DNA of 64,000 bases, from the NCBI GenBank assembly GCA_024233215.1, contig JACKPW010000007.1:258182-322181 (forward strand). The letters run 5' to 3'. The translations under genes were made by a program, and so were the position numbers. The notes beneath the pieces were generated by a model that did no database searches, had not been told where the DNA came from, and saw only the letters and a list, made by a program, of their open reading frames with translations. Shown here in pieces: positions 9,619-17,520 of this stretch; the first letter of the stretch is position 1; the number at the start of each line of letters is the position of its first letter. This stretch comes from Verrucomicrobiales bacterium. Its GTDB lineage: Bacteria; Verrucomicrobiota; Verrucomicrobiia; Limisphaerales; J093.

Positions 9619-10869
9619 TCACTCAGCCCCGGTTGCCCGCGCCGTTTCCTCTTCATGCCGCACGCGCGCGGCTTCGATGTCGTAGTTCTCGTTGTCCGGA
9701 TGTCCCGGGTTCAGCGGTGAAATGGCGCGCAGCTTCGCGATGATCGGCGGGATCTGTTCCAGCGCAGTGTCGATCTCCGCCTCCGTGTTGTCGTGGCTGA
9801 GGCTGAAACGCACGCTGCCCCGGGCCCGCATCGGACTCAGCCCCATGGCCGTGAGCACATGCGAGGGATCGAGCGACCCGGTCGTGCACGCGGAACCGCT
9901 CGAGGCGCAAATACCGGCCCGGTCCAGCAACATCAGGATGGCCTCAGCCTCCACGAAATCGAACGCCAGGTTGGACGTGTTCGGAAGCCGCGGTTCCTTG
10001 GCCCCGTTGCGTGTCGTGTGCGGCACGGCCTTCAGCAAGCCATCCTCCAACTTGTCCCGGAGTGCCCTGACCCGACCCTGCTCGTCGTCCAGCCGTTCCA
10101 GGGCGAGTTCGGCCGCCCGCCCGAAACCGACGATGTATGGCACGTTCTCGGTCCCCCCCCGCCGCCCCCGCTCCTGATGACCACCGATGACGTACGGGTG
10201 GAACTTGAACCGCCGCCGCACGTAAAGCAGGCCAATCCCCTTGGGCGCATGAAGTTTGTGTCCCGACAACGACAGCATGTCGCAGCCCAGTTCCTTCACG
10301 TCGATCTTCAACTTGCCGGGTGTCTGGACGGCATCGGTGTGGAACGGCACGCCCTTGCTGCGACAGAAGGCGGCGATCTCCGGAATCGGGAAGAGCACAC
10401 CGGTCTCGTTGTTGGCCCACATGACCGAGACGATGGCGGTGTCCGGTCGGATGGACTGATCCAGCAACCCGAGGTCCAGGGAACCATCCGGAGACACCGG
10501 CAGGAAGGTCACCTCGCAGCCGCGCCGTTCCAATTCGCGTCCGAACGCGATGTTCGCCGAGTGCTCGACGGCGGTGGTGATCACGTGACGCTTTTCGGGG
10601 GCGGCCCGAAGGGCGCTGGCGATGGCGGCGTTGTTGCTTTCGGTGCCGCAACTGGTGAAAACGATCTCCCGCGGTTCAGCCCCGATGAGCGCCGCCACCT
10701 TTTCACGGGCGTTTTCCACGTGCCCGGCGATCTCCCGCGCGATGCCGTAGGCGCTGCTGGGATTGCCCCAATGCCGCTCCAGCATGGGCAGCAGGACTTC
10801 GATGACCTCGGGCGCCACGCGCGTGGTGGCGTTGTTGTCGAAATAGATGGTGTGTCTGGACTCGCTCAT
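9619..10869 (-). CDS. nifS: Cysteine desulfurase (NifS/IscS class)
   Basis: 416 aa PLP enzyme that releases sulfur from cysteine for Fe-S cluster or thio-cofactor assembly. Starts MSESRHTIYFDNNATTRV. Visible: PLP-binding 'SGHKLHAPKGIGLLYV' with the Schiff-base lysine, 'HVITTAVEHSA', and the catalytic cysteine loop 'CASSGSACTTGSLDPSHVL', which marks the class I (NifS/IscS) group rather than SufS. First gene of the minus-strand group with ispH and dgt; transcription would start in the 200-bp gap divergent to cysI. No iscU or iscA is adjacent. Confidence 0.92.
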   Translation of the reverse strand: MSESRHTIYFDNNATTRVAPEVIEVLLPMLERHWGNPSSAYGIAREIAGHVENAREKVAALIGAEPREIVFTSCGTESNNAAIASALRAAPEKRHVITTAVEHSANIAFGRELERRGCEVTFLPVSPDGSLDLGLLDQSIRPDTAIVSVMWANNETGVLFPIPEIAAFCRSKGVPFHTDAVQTPGKLKIDVKELGCDMLSLSGHKLHAPKGIGLLYVRRRFKFHPYVIGGHQERGRRGGTENVPYIVGFGRAAELALERLDDEQGRVRALRDKLEDGLLKAVPHTTRNGAKEPRLPNTSNLAFDFVEAEAILMLLDRAGICASSGSACTTGSLDPSHVLTAMGLSPMRARGSVRFSLSHDNTEAEIDTALEQIPPIIAKLRAISPLNPGHPDNENYDIEAARVRHEEETARATGAE

Positions 10870-11027
10870 GGGAACCGCCCGCCGGACGCAAACCGCCGGA
10901 TGAACCGGAGTCTAGGATCGCCCCCCGGACGGGCAAGCGGGAAGTGGGTTGAAAGCCGGCACTTAAGTGAAATACTGCCTCCGTGAAAGCGGTGACAAGA
11001 GACGGCGGGGAACGGCCGCTTTCCAGG

Positions 11028-11055
11028 TTGACATCGGACGGGGATGGACCATAAT
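11028..11055 (+). promoter_or_regulatory. Sigma70-type promoter of the cys genes
   Basis: TTGACA at 11028-11033 and CATAAT at 11050-11055 with a 16-bp spacer, 25 bp before the cysI start. Just downstream, 11068-11080 contains AAGTAACTTACTT, an inverted repeat (AAGTAA/TTACTT) between promoter and start codon that could be a repressor operator. Confidence 0.65.
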
Positions 11056-11080
11056 CAAAATCATCTTAAGTAACTTACTT

Positions 11081-12772
11081 ATGATTAACGACAGCAACGC
11101 ACAGTCCAAGGCCCAGGTTTCGGCGAACGAGATCCTGAAAGCCAATGATCCCACGCTCGCGGGCAGCATCGCCGCCACCCTGGCGGATCCCGAGGCGGAT
11201 CGCTTCTCTGACGACGACAATCAATTCCTCAAGTTCCACGGGATCTATCAGCAGGACGATCGCGACCTGCGCAAGACCGGCAAGAAGTACATCATGATGA
11301 TCCGCGGCCGGATTCCCGCCGGCGTGCTGTCCTCCGCCCAATACCGGGTCTACGACGAACTCAGTGAGCGTCACGGCAACCAGACCCTGCGGATCACCAC
11401 CCGCCAGAGCCTCCAGTTTCACGGCGTGGTGAAGCGCCAACTGGGTCCGCTCATGAAGTCGCTCAACGAGGCCCTGCTCACCACCCAGGCCGCCTGCGGG
11501 GATGTCGCCCGCAATGTCATGGCCCCCTGCACGCCGCCCCGGACCGATCTCGAACGGCGGATTCAACAGGATGCCGTGGCCATTTCCCAGGCCCTCACCC
11601 CCGGCACCCCGGCGTATCACGCCATCTGGTTGGACGGCGTCCAACTCGACCTCGGCGCCCCCGAGCAAAAGGGCTTCACCGACCCGCTCTACGGCCGGAC
11701 CTACCTGCCCCGGAAATTCAAGATCGGCTTTGCGCTGCCTCCGGTGAACGACGTCGACATCTTCACGCAGTGCCTTGGCTTCATAGCCATCGCCGATGAC
11801 CAGGGCAACCTGGCGGGTTACAACCTCACCGTCGGCGGCGGCATGGGGCGCAGTCACAACAACGACGCCACGTTCCCGCGCCTGGGGGATGTCGCCGGCT
11901 TTCTCCCGCCCGACCGGGTGGTCGAGGCCTCGAGAGTGGTGGTGACCATCCACCGCGACTTCGGGGACCGGGCGGACCGCAAGCATGCGCGGCTGAAGTA
12001 TGTCATTGCCGACCGGGGCATCGAATGGTTCCGGGAGGAATTTACGCGTCGTGCGGGTTTCGCGCTGGAACCGGCCCGACCGTTTGCGTTCGAGCACGAA
12101 CGGCCTCCGTACGGCTGGCATGAACAAGGCGACGGGCGTTGGTTTCTCGGCTTGTTCATCGAGAACGGCCGGATCAAGGATGAGGGCGACTGGCGACTCA
12201 AGAGCGCGTTGCGGGAAATCGCAACCCGGTTTGACATCGAGTTCCGACTCACCCCGGTCGAGACCCTGCTCCTGGCGAACATCGCCGATGGCGACAAAGC
12301 GGCCATCGAACGGATCCTGGCGGAACACGGCATCCTGGGGCCGGAGCAATTCAGCCCGGTGCGCCGGGCCTCGATGGCTTGTGTGGCACTGCCCACCTGC
12401 GGGCTGGCCCTGGCGGAAAGCGAGCGCTACCTGCCGGATCTCCTCACCCGGATGGAATCGCTCCTGGAGGAGGTCGGGCTCAAGGATGAGGAAATCACCG
12501 TGCGAATGACCGGCTGCCCGAACGGTTGCGCCCGCCCCTACGCCGCAGAAATTGGCTTCGTGGGCAAGGGGCCGGGACGTTACCAGCTCTGGCTGGGGGG
12601 CAATGCCACCGGCACCCGGCTGAACCGGGTCTACAAGGAGATGGTCAAGGATCCCGAGATCATCGACGAACTCCGGCCCCTGCTGACGCGTTTCGCCGCG
12701 GAACGTCAGGACCGCGAACGGTTCGGCGACTGGGTGGCCCGGGTGGTCTGGCCGGAAACCGACACGAACTGA
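11081..12772 (+). CDS. cysI: Assimilatory sulfite reductase, sirohaem/[4Fe-4S] subunit
   Basis: 563 aa. Reduces sulfite to sulfide with six electrons. The cluster/sirohaem cysteines are visible as 'CVALPTCGLALAESERYLP' and 'MTGCPNGCARPYAAEIGFVG'; 'RITTRQSLQFHGV' carries substrate-pocket arginines. The ending (LNRVYKEMVKDPEIIDELRPLLTRFAAERQDRERFGDWVAR) is typical of CysI-like bacterial enzymes. Start at ATG 11081 (MINDSNAQ), 25 bp after a good promoter; the frame is open further upstream but would cross the promoter. No cysJ flavoprotein is adjacent, so electrons may come from ferredoxin or an unlinked reductase. First gene of the cysI-DUF2061-cysH-cysD-cysN locus. Confidence 0.93.
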   Translation: MINDSNAQSKAQVSANEILKANDPTLAGSIAATLADPEADRFSDDDNQFLKFHGIYQQDDRDLRKTGKKYIMMIRGRIPAGVLSSAQYRVYDELSERHGNQTLRITTRQSLQFHGVVKRQLGPLMKSLNEALLTTQAACGDVARNVMAPCTPPRTDLERRIQQDAVAISQALTPGTPAYHAIWLDGVQLDLGAPEQKGFTDPLYGRTYLPRKFKIGFALPPVNDVDIFTQCLGFIAIADDQGNLAGYNLTVGGGMGRSHNNDATFPRLGDVAGFLPPDRVVEASRVVVTIHRDFGDRADRKHARLKYVIADRGIEWFREEFTRRAGFALEPARPFAFEHERPPYGWHEQGDGRWFLGLFIENGRIKDEGDWRLKSALREIATRFDIEFRLTPVETLLLANIADGDKAAIERILAEHGILGPEQFSPVRRASMACVALPTCGLALAESERYLPDLLTRMESLLEEVGLKDEEITVRMTGCPNGCARPYAAEIGFVGKGPGRYQLWLGGNATGTRLNRVYKEMVKDPEIIDELRPLLTRFAAERQDRERFGDWVARVVWPETDTN

Positions 12773-12850
12773 AGCGCCCCCCGCAACCCGCGCCGGTTCC
12801 ATCCTGAGAAGTCCTTCGCAACCACGCGACGCCCCGTCGTAGCGCACAGT

Positions 12851-13078
12851 ATGAGCGAGAAACCGTATCGCAGCCTGGTCAAGGCGGTGTCGTGGCGCGC
12901 CACCGGCACGGTCGACACCATCGTAATTTCCCTCCTGATCACCCGCAAACTGGAGTTCGCCCTGTCCATCGGCGCCGTGGAGCTGTTCACCAAGATGGCG
13001 CTCTACTACGTCCACGAACGGGTCTGGAACCGGCTGTCCTTTGGCCGCGAAAAGGCGCCGGAAGACTACGTGATCTGA
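12851..13078 (+). CDS. DUF2061 small membrane protein
   Basis: 75 aa. 'SLVKAVSWRATGTVDTIVISLLITRKLEFALSIGAVELFTKMALYYVHERVWNRL' is the DUF2061 signature, with two predicted membrane segments. Genes of this family often accompany assimilatory sulfate reduction genes, and here it sits between cysI and cysH on the same strand, so a role in sulfate or sulfite handling is inferred. Function not established. Confidence 0.85.
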   Translation: MSEKPYRSLVKAVSWRATGTVDTIVISLLITRKLEFALSIGAVELFTKMALYYVHERVWNRLSFGREKAPEDYVI

Positions 13079-13161
13079 CCGATGACCTTGCCGCTACACC
13101 TTGCGATGAACCGTCAACCGCCAACGGAGGGCAGAGTTACAAGAGGCCCTGACTTGATTCC

Positions 13162-13186
13162 TGGGACTCCTGGAACTCGTCCCTCC
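13162..13186 (+). repeat. 25-bp interspersed repeat, copy 2
   Basis: Reads TGGGACTCCTGGAACTCG then TCCCTCC; 24 of 25 bases match the inverted copy at 3506-3530. It lies between the DUF2061 gene and cysH. Confidence 0.6.
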
Positions 13187-13238
13187 GAGGGGGGGCAGGG
13201 TCCCATTGCGTGACCAGGCTACACCTGCAACACACCCC

Positions 13239-13910
13239 ATGATCCCTGTCGACCTCCCTGCAATGAACGCCCGCATGGCCAAGCGGGAACCCTTGGACAT
13301 CGTCCGCGAAGCCATCGTGCTCGCGCCTGACCGGGCCATCGTGTCCACCAACTTCCGCCCCTACGAGGCCGTGCTCCTGCACCTGTGCGTGCAAGTGGAG
13401 CCGGACATCCCGGTGCTTTGGGTGGATCACGGGTTCAACCGTCCCGCCACCTACCGGCACGCCGAGGATCTGACCAGGCGCCTGGGATTGAATCTTCGTC
13501 CCTACCTGCCGCGGATCACCGCCGCCCACTACGAAGCCGTGCACGGTTCCCTCCCCTCCACGGAGGATGAACCGGCCCTCAAGGACTTCAGCGCGCGAAT
13601 GAAACTCGAACCCTTCAAGCGCGGGATGCAGGAGTTGTCCCCCATCGTGTGGCTCACCGCGCTCCGTCGCGTGCAGAACCCCAATCGTGCCGGGCTCGAC
13701 ATCGTCACCGAGGATCGCAATTTCGGGGCGCTCAAGGTCAGTCCGTTGTTCCACTGGACCGATGCCCGGATGGAGACCTATCTGAAGGAACACGACCTCC
13801 CGAACGAATGGGATTACTTCGATCCCGCGAAGGCCGATGACAAACGCGAATGCGGCCTGCACGCCGCGTGGGGCGGACAAGTGGTGGGCACCGGCGGAGA
13901 CGGAATTTGA
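13239..13910 (+). CDS. cysH: Phosphoadenylyl-sulfate reductase (PAPS type)
   Basis: About 223 aa. Reduces PAPS to sulfite and PAP with thioredoxin. PP-loop fold positions: 'AIVSTNFRPYEAVLLHL' replaces the usual SFGxEG loop and 'VLWVDHGFNRPATYRHAE' matches the 'DTGxxFPET' block in degenerate form; the catalytic cysteine motif 'KRECGLH' is near the C-terminus. The CC…CxxC ligands of Fe-S APS reductases are absent, so by family rule it uses PAPS. Start: ATG 13239 (MIPVDLP); MNARMAKRE at 13263 is an alternative. Divergent PP-loop compared with standard CysH, so substrate preference is less sure. Confidence 0.85.
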   Translation: MIPVDLPAMNARMAKREPLDIVREAIVLAPDRAIVSTNFRPYEAVLLHLCVQVEPDIPVLWVDHGFNRPATYRHAEDLTRRLGLNLRPYLPRITAAHYEAVHGSLPSTEDEPALKDFSARMKLEPFKRGMQELSPIVWLTALRRVQNPNRAGLDIVTEDRNFGALKVSPLFHWTDARMETYLKEHDLPNEWDYFDPAKADDKRECGLHAAWGGQVVGTGGDGI

Positions 13911-13955
13911 AAGTCACGAGACACGGATTTCACGGATTCACACGGATTAGTGAGC

Positions 13956-14330
13956 ATGAGCGAGCTTCTGTATAGTCAGGAAACCCACCGCCTGATTGGG
14001 CTTTGCATGGAAATTCACCGTGGCCTTGGGAAGGGGCATGTCGAGATCATCTACAAGGACGCCGTGGTGGTTGAGTTGCGTCAGGCAGGGATTGCCTTCG
14101 AACGCGAGAAGCAGTTCGAGGTCACTTACAAGGGCGTCGTGTTGGCTCATCCCTACTACGCCGACTTCGTCGTGTGGGACAAGATCATCTTCGAAGCCAA
14201 AGCCGTCGAGGGCTTGACCTCTTCACACGTCAAGCAAGTCCTCAACTACCTCGCTGCCTCCAAGCTGCAGCTTGGATTGCTGGTCAACTTTGGAGCCGAC
14301 TCCCTGGAATGGAAACGGGTCATCCTCTGA
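13956..14330 (+). CDS. GxxExxY family protein
   Basis: 124 aa from ATG 13956 (GTG 13950 is an alternative start two codons upstream). 'ETHRLIGLCMEIHRGLGKGHVEIIYKDAVVVELRQAGIAFEREKQFEVTYKGVVL…YYADFVVWDKIIFEAKAVEGLTSSHVKQVLNYLAASKLQLGLLVNFGADSLEWKRVIL' is the whole GxxExxY family fold, here with G-x-V-E-x-x-Y replaced as 'GHVEIIY'. The family is related to PD-(D/E)XK nucleases by its beta-core (D in YYADFVV, E-A-K in IIFEAKAV are the expected catalytic positions); activity not proven. It is flanked by repeats and looks inserted into the cys locus. Confidence 0.85.
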   Translation: MSELLYSQETHRLIGLCMEIHRGLGKGHVEIIYKDAVVVELRQAGIAFEREKQFEVTYKGVVLAHPYYADFVVWDKIIFEAKAVEGLTSSHVKQVLNYLAASKLQLGLLVNFGADSLEWKRVIL

Positions 14331-14350
14331 CCCCACACCAAACCCCGAAT

Positions 14351-14604
14351 AGTCCGTGTGAATCCGTGAAATCCGTGTCTCTAGACTATGCCTGGCCGCC
14401 CCGGTCAACTTCAGCACCGACTCCCTCGAATGGAGACACGTCATCATCCAACCTCCTCATCCAATCCGTGTGAATCCGTGAAATCCGTGTCTCTAGACCC
14501 TGCCTGGCCGCCCCGGTCAACTTCGGCACCGACTCCCTCGAATGGAAACGCGTCGTCATCCATCCTCCCCCCTAGAATCCGTGTGAATCCGTGAAATCCG
14601 TGTC
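14351..14604 (+). repeat. Tandem 112/113-bp repeats carrying copies of the GxxExxY 3' end
   Basis: Units start at 14351, 14463 and 14576 (period 112 and 113 bp; the last is only the first 29 bp). Each full unit begins with the 29-bp AATCCGTGTGAATCCGTG… sequence, then CTCTAGAC, then a decayed copy of the end of the GxxExxY gene: the codons for LVNFGADSLEWKRVI reappear as PVNFSTDSLEWRHVI and PVNFGTDSLEWKRVV. The array therefore arose by repeated duplication of the gene's 3' end together with its right repeat. Confidence 0.85.
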
Positions 14605-14607
14605 TTC

Positions 14608-15510
14608 ATGAGCAGCTACCACCTCGATCACCTGGGCCAGTTGGAAACCGAGGCCATTTACCTCATGCGCGAGGTGGCTGCGGAATTCGAGCGACCTGCC
14701 CTGCTCTTCTCCGGGGGTAAGGATTCCATCTGCCTCCTGCGCCTCGCGGAAAAGGCGTTCCGCCCGTCGGACATTCCCATGCCACTGCTCAACGTCGACA
14801 CCGGCCATCACTTCCCGGAGTTGAACGAGTTCCGCGACCGCCGCGCCGCCGAACTCGGCAGCAGGCTGATCATTCGCAAGGTGGAAGACGCGATCGCCCA
14901 GGGCATCGCCACCCCCAGCCCCGGCGAGGTCAGTCGCAACCGGCTCCAGATCCCCACCCTGCTCGCCGCCATTGAGGAGTTCCAATTCGACTGCTGCATC
15001 GGCGGGGCACGTCGCGACGAGGAAAAGGCGCGCGCCAAGGAACGGTTTCTCAGTTTCCGCGACGCCTTCGGCCAATGGGACCCCAAGAACCAGCGCCCGG
15101 AAATCTGGAACCTCTACAACGCCCGACTCAATCCCGGCGAAAACATGCGCGCGTTCCCGCTCTCGAACTGGACCGAAATGGACGTCTGGGAATACATCAA
15201 GCGCGAGCAACTGGAGGTTCCCAACATCTACTTCAGTCACCAGCGACAGTGCGTGCGCCGACACAACCAATGGCTGCCGGTGACCGACCTCCTGCCGCCG
15301 AAGGACAGGGAAGAGGTCCGCGAACTCATCGTCCGCGTGCGCACCATCGGCGACATCATCAGCACCGGCATGGTCGAAAGCCCGGCGAATTGCGTCGATG
15401 ACATCATTGCCGAAATCGCGGCCGCCCGGGTCACCGAACGCGGCTCCCGCGCCGACGACAAGTCCAGCGAAGCGGCGATGGAGGATCGAAAGAAGGCGGG
15501 GTATTTCTAG
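14608..15510 (+). CDS. cysD: Sulfate adenylyltransferase subunit 2
   Basis: 300 aa. With CysN forms APS from sulfate and ATP. PP-loop 'LLFSGGKDSICLLRLAEKAF', 'LNVDTGHHFPELNEFRD', 'CIGGARRDEEKARAKER' and 'PLSNWTEMDVWEYIKRE' are all present, and the ending (…DKSSEAAMEDRKKAGYF) is the normal CysD C-terminus. The start ATG 14608 lies 3 bp after the third copy of the 29-bp repeat, so the region where a ribosome site should be is repeat DNA with no SD-like sequence. Separated from cysN by an RHH/PIN pair. Confidence 0.95.
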   Translation: MSSYHLDHLGQLETEAIYLMREVAAEFERPALLFSGGKDSICLLRLAEKAFRPSDIPMPLLNVDTGHHFPELNEFRDRRAAELGSRLIIRKVEDAIAQGIATPSPGEVSRNRLQIPTLLAAIEEFQFDCCIGGARRDEEKARAKERFLSFRDAFGQWDPKNQRPEIWNLYNARLNPGENMRAFPLSNWTEMDVWEYIKREQLEVPNIYFSHQRQCVRRHNQWLPVTDLLPPKDREEVRELIVRVRTIGDIISTGMVESPANCVDDIIAEIAAARVTERGSRADDKSSEAAMEDRKKAGYF

Positions 15511-15558
15511 ACACACCGAGATTACTGAGCAAGTTACGGCGTATTACACTCCGACACC

Positions 15559-15771
15559 ATGAGCAGCACACTTAGCATACGGTTGCCTGACGACCTCGTC
15601 CGGTGGTTGAGGGAAACGTCCAAGCGCACCGGTCAACCTCAGGGCGAACTGATTAGGATCCAGTTGGAGAAAGCACGGGCCGCCAGCGAGGAAAAGCCGT
15701 GGATGCGTTGGGCAGGTGTCATTGACGGGCCTTCAGATCTGTCCTGCCGCGAGGGGTTTCCTGGGAAATGA
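15559..15771 (+). CDS. Ribbon-helix-helix antitoxin (CopG-like)
   Basis: 70 aa. 'STLSIRLPDDLVRWLRETSKRTGQPQGELIRIQLEKARAAS' is a ribbon-helix-helix DNA-binding domain: a beta strand of alternating residues then two helices. The C-terminal tail (KPWMRWAGVIDGPSDLSCREGF) is typical of antitoxin tails that wrap the PIN toxin. The stop overlaps the toxin start (ATGA at 15768-15771), indicating translational coupling. As in the family, it should neutralise the toxin and repress the pair. Confidence 0.85.
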   Translation: MSSTLSIRLPDDLVRWLRETSKRTGQPQGELIRIQLEKARAASEEKPWMRWAGVIDGPSDLSCREGFPGK

Positions 15772-16175
15772 GGGGCATCGCGGATACCGGCTTCCTCGTG
15801 GCCCTTGCCAACCGTACGGACGAGCATCACGAGTGGGCAACCCAACTGGCGGCTCAGTTCTCCGAACCGTTGCTGACGTGTGAACCCGTGCTGGCCGAAA
15901 CGGCCTTCTTGGTCGGGGACGTGCGCATCGCCCTCGGTATGCTCGAAGACGGTCTCATCGTGCTCGCGTTCGAGAGCCGCGACCACCTAACCCCACTTGG
16001 CGCACTGGCAGAACGCTATGCCGACCGACATCCTGACCTTGCCGATCTCTGCGTCATCCGCATGAGCGAACTGTATCCCACGCATTCGGTCATCAGGACG
16101 GATCGTGATGACTTCCAGGTCTATCGGCGCAACAAACGGGAGGTGATTCCGACGGTCCTCCCTCCGGAAACATGA
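15768..16175 (+). CDS. PIN-domain toxin (VapC-like ribonuclease)
   Basis: 135 aa. The PIN acidic residues are visible: D in 'GIADTGFLVALAN', E in 'EPVLAETAFLVG', D in 'HPDLADLCVIRMSE', and D's in 'VIRTDRDDFQVYRR'. The family cleaves RNA with Mg2+. Overlaps its RHH antitoxin by 4 bp and ends 22 bp before cysN, so the pair is embedded in the cysD-cysN operon and probably co-transcribed with it. Confidence 0.87.
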   Translation: MRGIADTGFLVALANRTDEHHEWATQLAAQFSEPLLTCEPVLAETAFLVGDVRIALGMLEDGLIVLAFESRDHLTPLGALAERYADRHPDLADLCVIRMSELYPTHSVIRTDRDDFQVYRRNKREVIPTVLPPET

Positions 16176-16197
16176 GATCCTCCAGGACCTTCAGATC

Positions 16198-17511
16198 ATG
16201 ACGTCTCATCCCATAGAAATCCTCCGCTTCAATACCTGCGGCTCTGTCGACGACGGCAAGTCCACCCTCATCGGCCGGTTGCTCTATGACTCCAAGAACC
16301 TGATGGAGGACCAGATCGAGGCGCTGGAGCGCAGTGCCGACATCACCGGCGGCGGCCAGATCAACCTGGCCAACCTCACCGACGGCCTCCGCGCAGAACG
16401 CGAACAGGGCATCACCATCGACGTCGCCTATCGCTACTTCGCCACGCCGCGGCGCAAGTTCATCGTCGCGGACACCCCGGGTCATGTGCAGTACACGCGC
16501 AACATGGTCACCGGCGCCTCGACGGCAAACCTCTCCATCGTGCTCGTCGATGCCCGGCAGGGCGTCATCGAGCAAAGCCGGCGCCACACCTACCTCGCCG
16601 CCCTGCTGGGCATCCCGCACCTGCTCATCGCGGTGAACAAGATGGATCTCGTCGATTGGAGCGAGGACCGGTTCCTGGAGATTCGCGAGGAATTCGAGAA
16701 GTTCCTGCCGCGTCTCGACGTGCTTCAGGATGTGAAGTTCGTCCCGATCAGCGCGCTGCTCGGCGACAACGTGGTGGAACCCTCGCAGCACATGCCGTGG
16801 TACCAGGGGCCCTCCCTGTTGGGCCACCTGGAAACCGTCCACATCGCCAGCGACTGGAACCTCGGCGCCCTGCGTTTCCCGGTGCAATGGGTCAACCGCC
16901 CGAACAACCCGCGCGACCCGGCCCTGCACGACTTCCGCGGCCTCAGCGGGCAGGTGGCGGGCGGCATCGTCCGGGTTGGACAGAAGGTCCTGGTCCTGCC
17001 CAGCGGCATCGAGACCTCCATCCAGTCCATTCACACCGACGACGGCCTCCTGCAGGAGGCGTTCTGCCCGCAGTCCGTCACCCTGCTTCTGAAGGACGAC
17101 ATCGACGTGAGTCGGGGCGACGCCATCGTGGGCACGGACGACCTTCCGGGAATGGCGGCCAACCTGCGGGCGCGGGTCTGTTGGATGCATCCCAAGCCGC
17201 TGCAACCGGGACGGAAGTTCTTCCTGAAACACGCCACCCGCACCGTGCAGGCCATGGTTACCAGCATCGACCATCGGGTGAACATCTCGACCTACGACGA
17301 GGAACCCGCCGGGGAAGGCCTGGCCTTGAACCAGATTGGCGAGGTCCGTATCAAGACCGCCAGTCCACTGGTGTACGACGGTTACCGACAGAACCGGCTC
17401 ACCGGCGCCTTCATCCTGATCGAGCCCGGCACCAACCAGACGGTCGCCGCCGGCATGCTGGAAGCCCCTGCCGAGGCGTACAAACCGGAATACACGGACT
17501 TCGTGATCTGA
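16198..17511 (+). CDS. cysN: Sulfate adenylyltransferase subunit 1 (GTPase)
   Basis: 437 aa, EF-Tu-like GTPase that drives APS synthesis by CysD. G1 'GSVDDGKST', G2/G3 'EREQGITIDVAYRYF…VADTPGHVQYTRNM', G4 'NKMDLVDW' and two beta-barrel domains follow (…SIHTDDGLLQEAFCPQSVTLLLKDDIDVSRGDAIV). The length is that of CysN alone: there is no C-terminal APS kinase (CysC) domain. Separated from cysD by 690 bp of toxin-antitoxin genes rather than the usual direct contact. Confidence 0.95.
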   Translation: MTSHPIEILRFNTCGSVDDGKSTLIGRLLYDSKNLMEDQIEALERSADITGGGQINLANLTDGLRAEREQGITIDVAYRYFATPRRKFIVADTPGHVQYTRNMVTGASTANLSIVLVDARQGVIEQSRRHTYLAALLGIPHLLIAVNKMDLVDWSEDRFLEIREEFEKFLPRLDVLQDVKFVPISALLGDNVVEPSQHMPWYQGPSLLGHLETVHIASDWNLGALRFPVQWVNRPNNPRDPALHDFRGLSGQVAGGIVRVGQKVLVLPSGIETSIQSIHTDDGLLQEAFCPQSVTLLLKDDIDVSRGDAIVGTDDLPGMAANLRARVCWMHPKPLQPGRKFFLKHATRTVQAMVTSIDHRVNISTYDEEPAGEGLALNQIGEVRIKTASPLVYDGYRQNRLTGAFILIEPGTNQTVAAGMLEAPAEAYKPEYTDFVI

Positions 17512-17520
17512 GCGAATTCC

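Larger units (their letters stand above)
13920..14604. mobile_element. GxxExxY element with inverted terminal-like repeats
   Basis: A 29-bp sequence stands directly upstream of the GxxExxY gene at 13920-13948 (GACACGGATTTCACGGAT…), and its reverse complement (AATCCGTGTGAATCCGTG…GTGTC) follows the gene three times: 14351-14379 (one mismatch), 14463-14491 and 14576-14604. The gene plus the first downstream copy thus has the layout of an element with terminal inverted repeats. The block separates cysH from cysD, and the last copy ends 3 bp before the cysD ATG. No transposase is encoded, so any movement would need help in trans. Confidence 0.55.

Noticed and set aside
11075..13015. Minus-strand ORF of 646 codons opposite cysI
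   Set aside because: cysI is unmistakable on the plus strand; the antisense frame is a compositional shadow.
14351..14604. CRISPR-like array
   Set aside because: Regular spacing is present, but the 'spacers' are copies of the same gene end, not unique sequences, and no cas genes are near.
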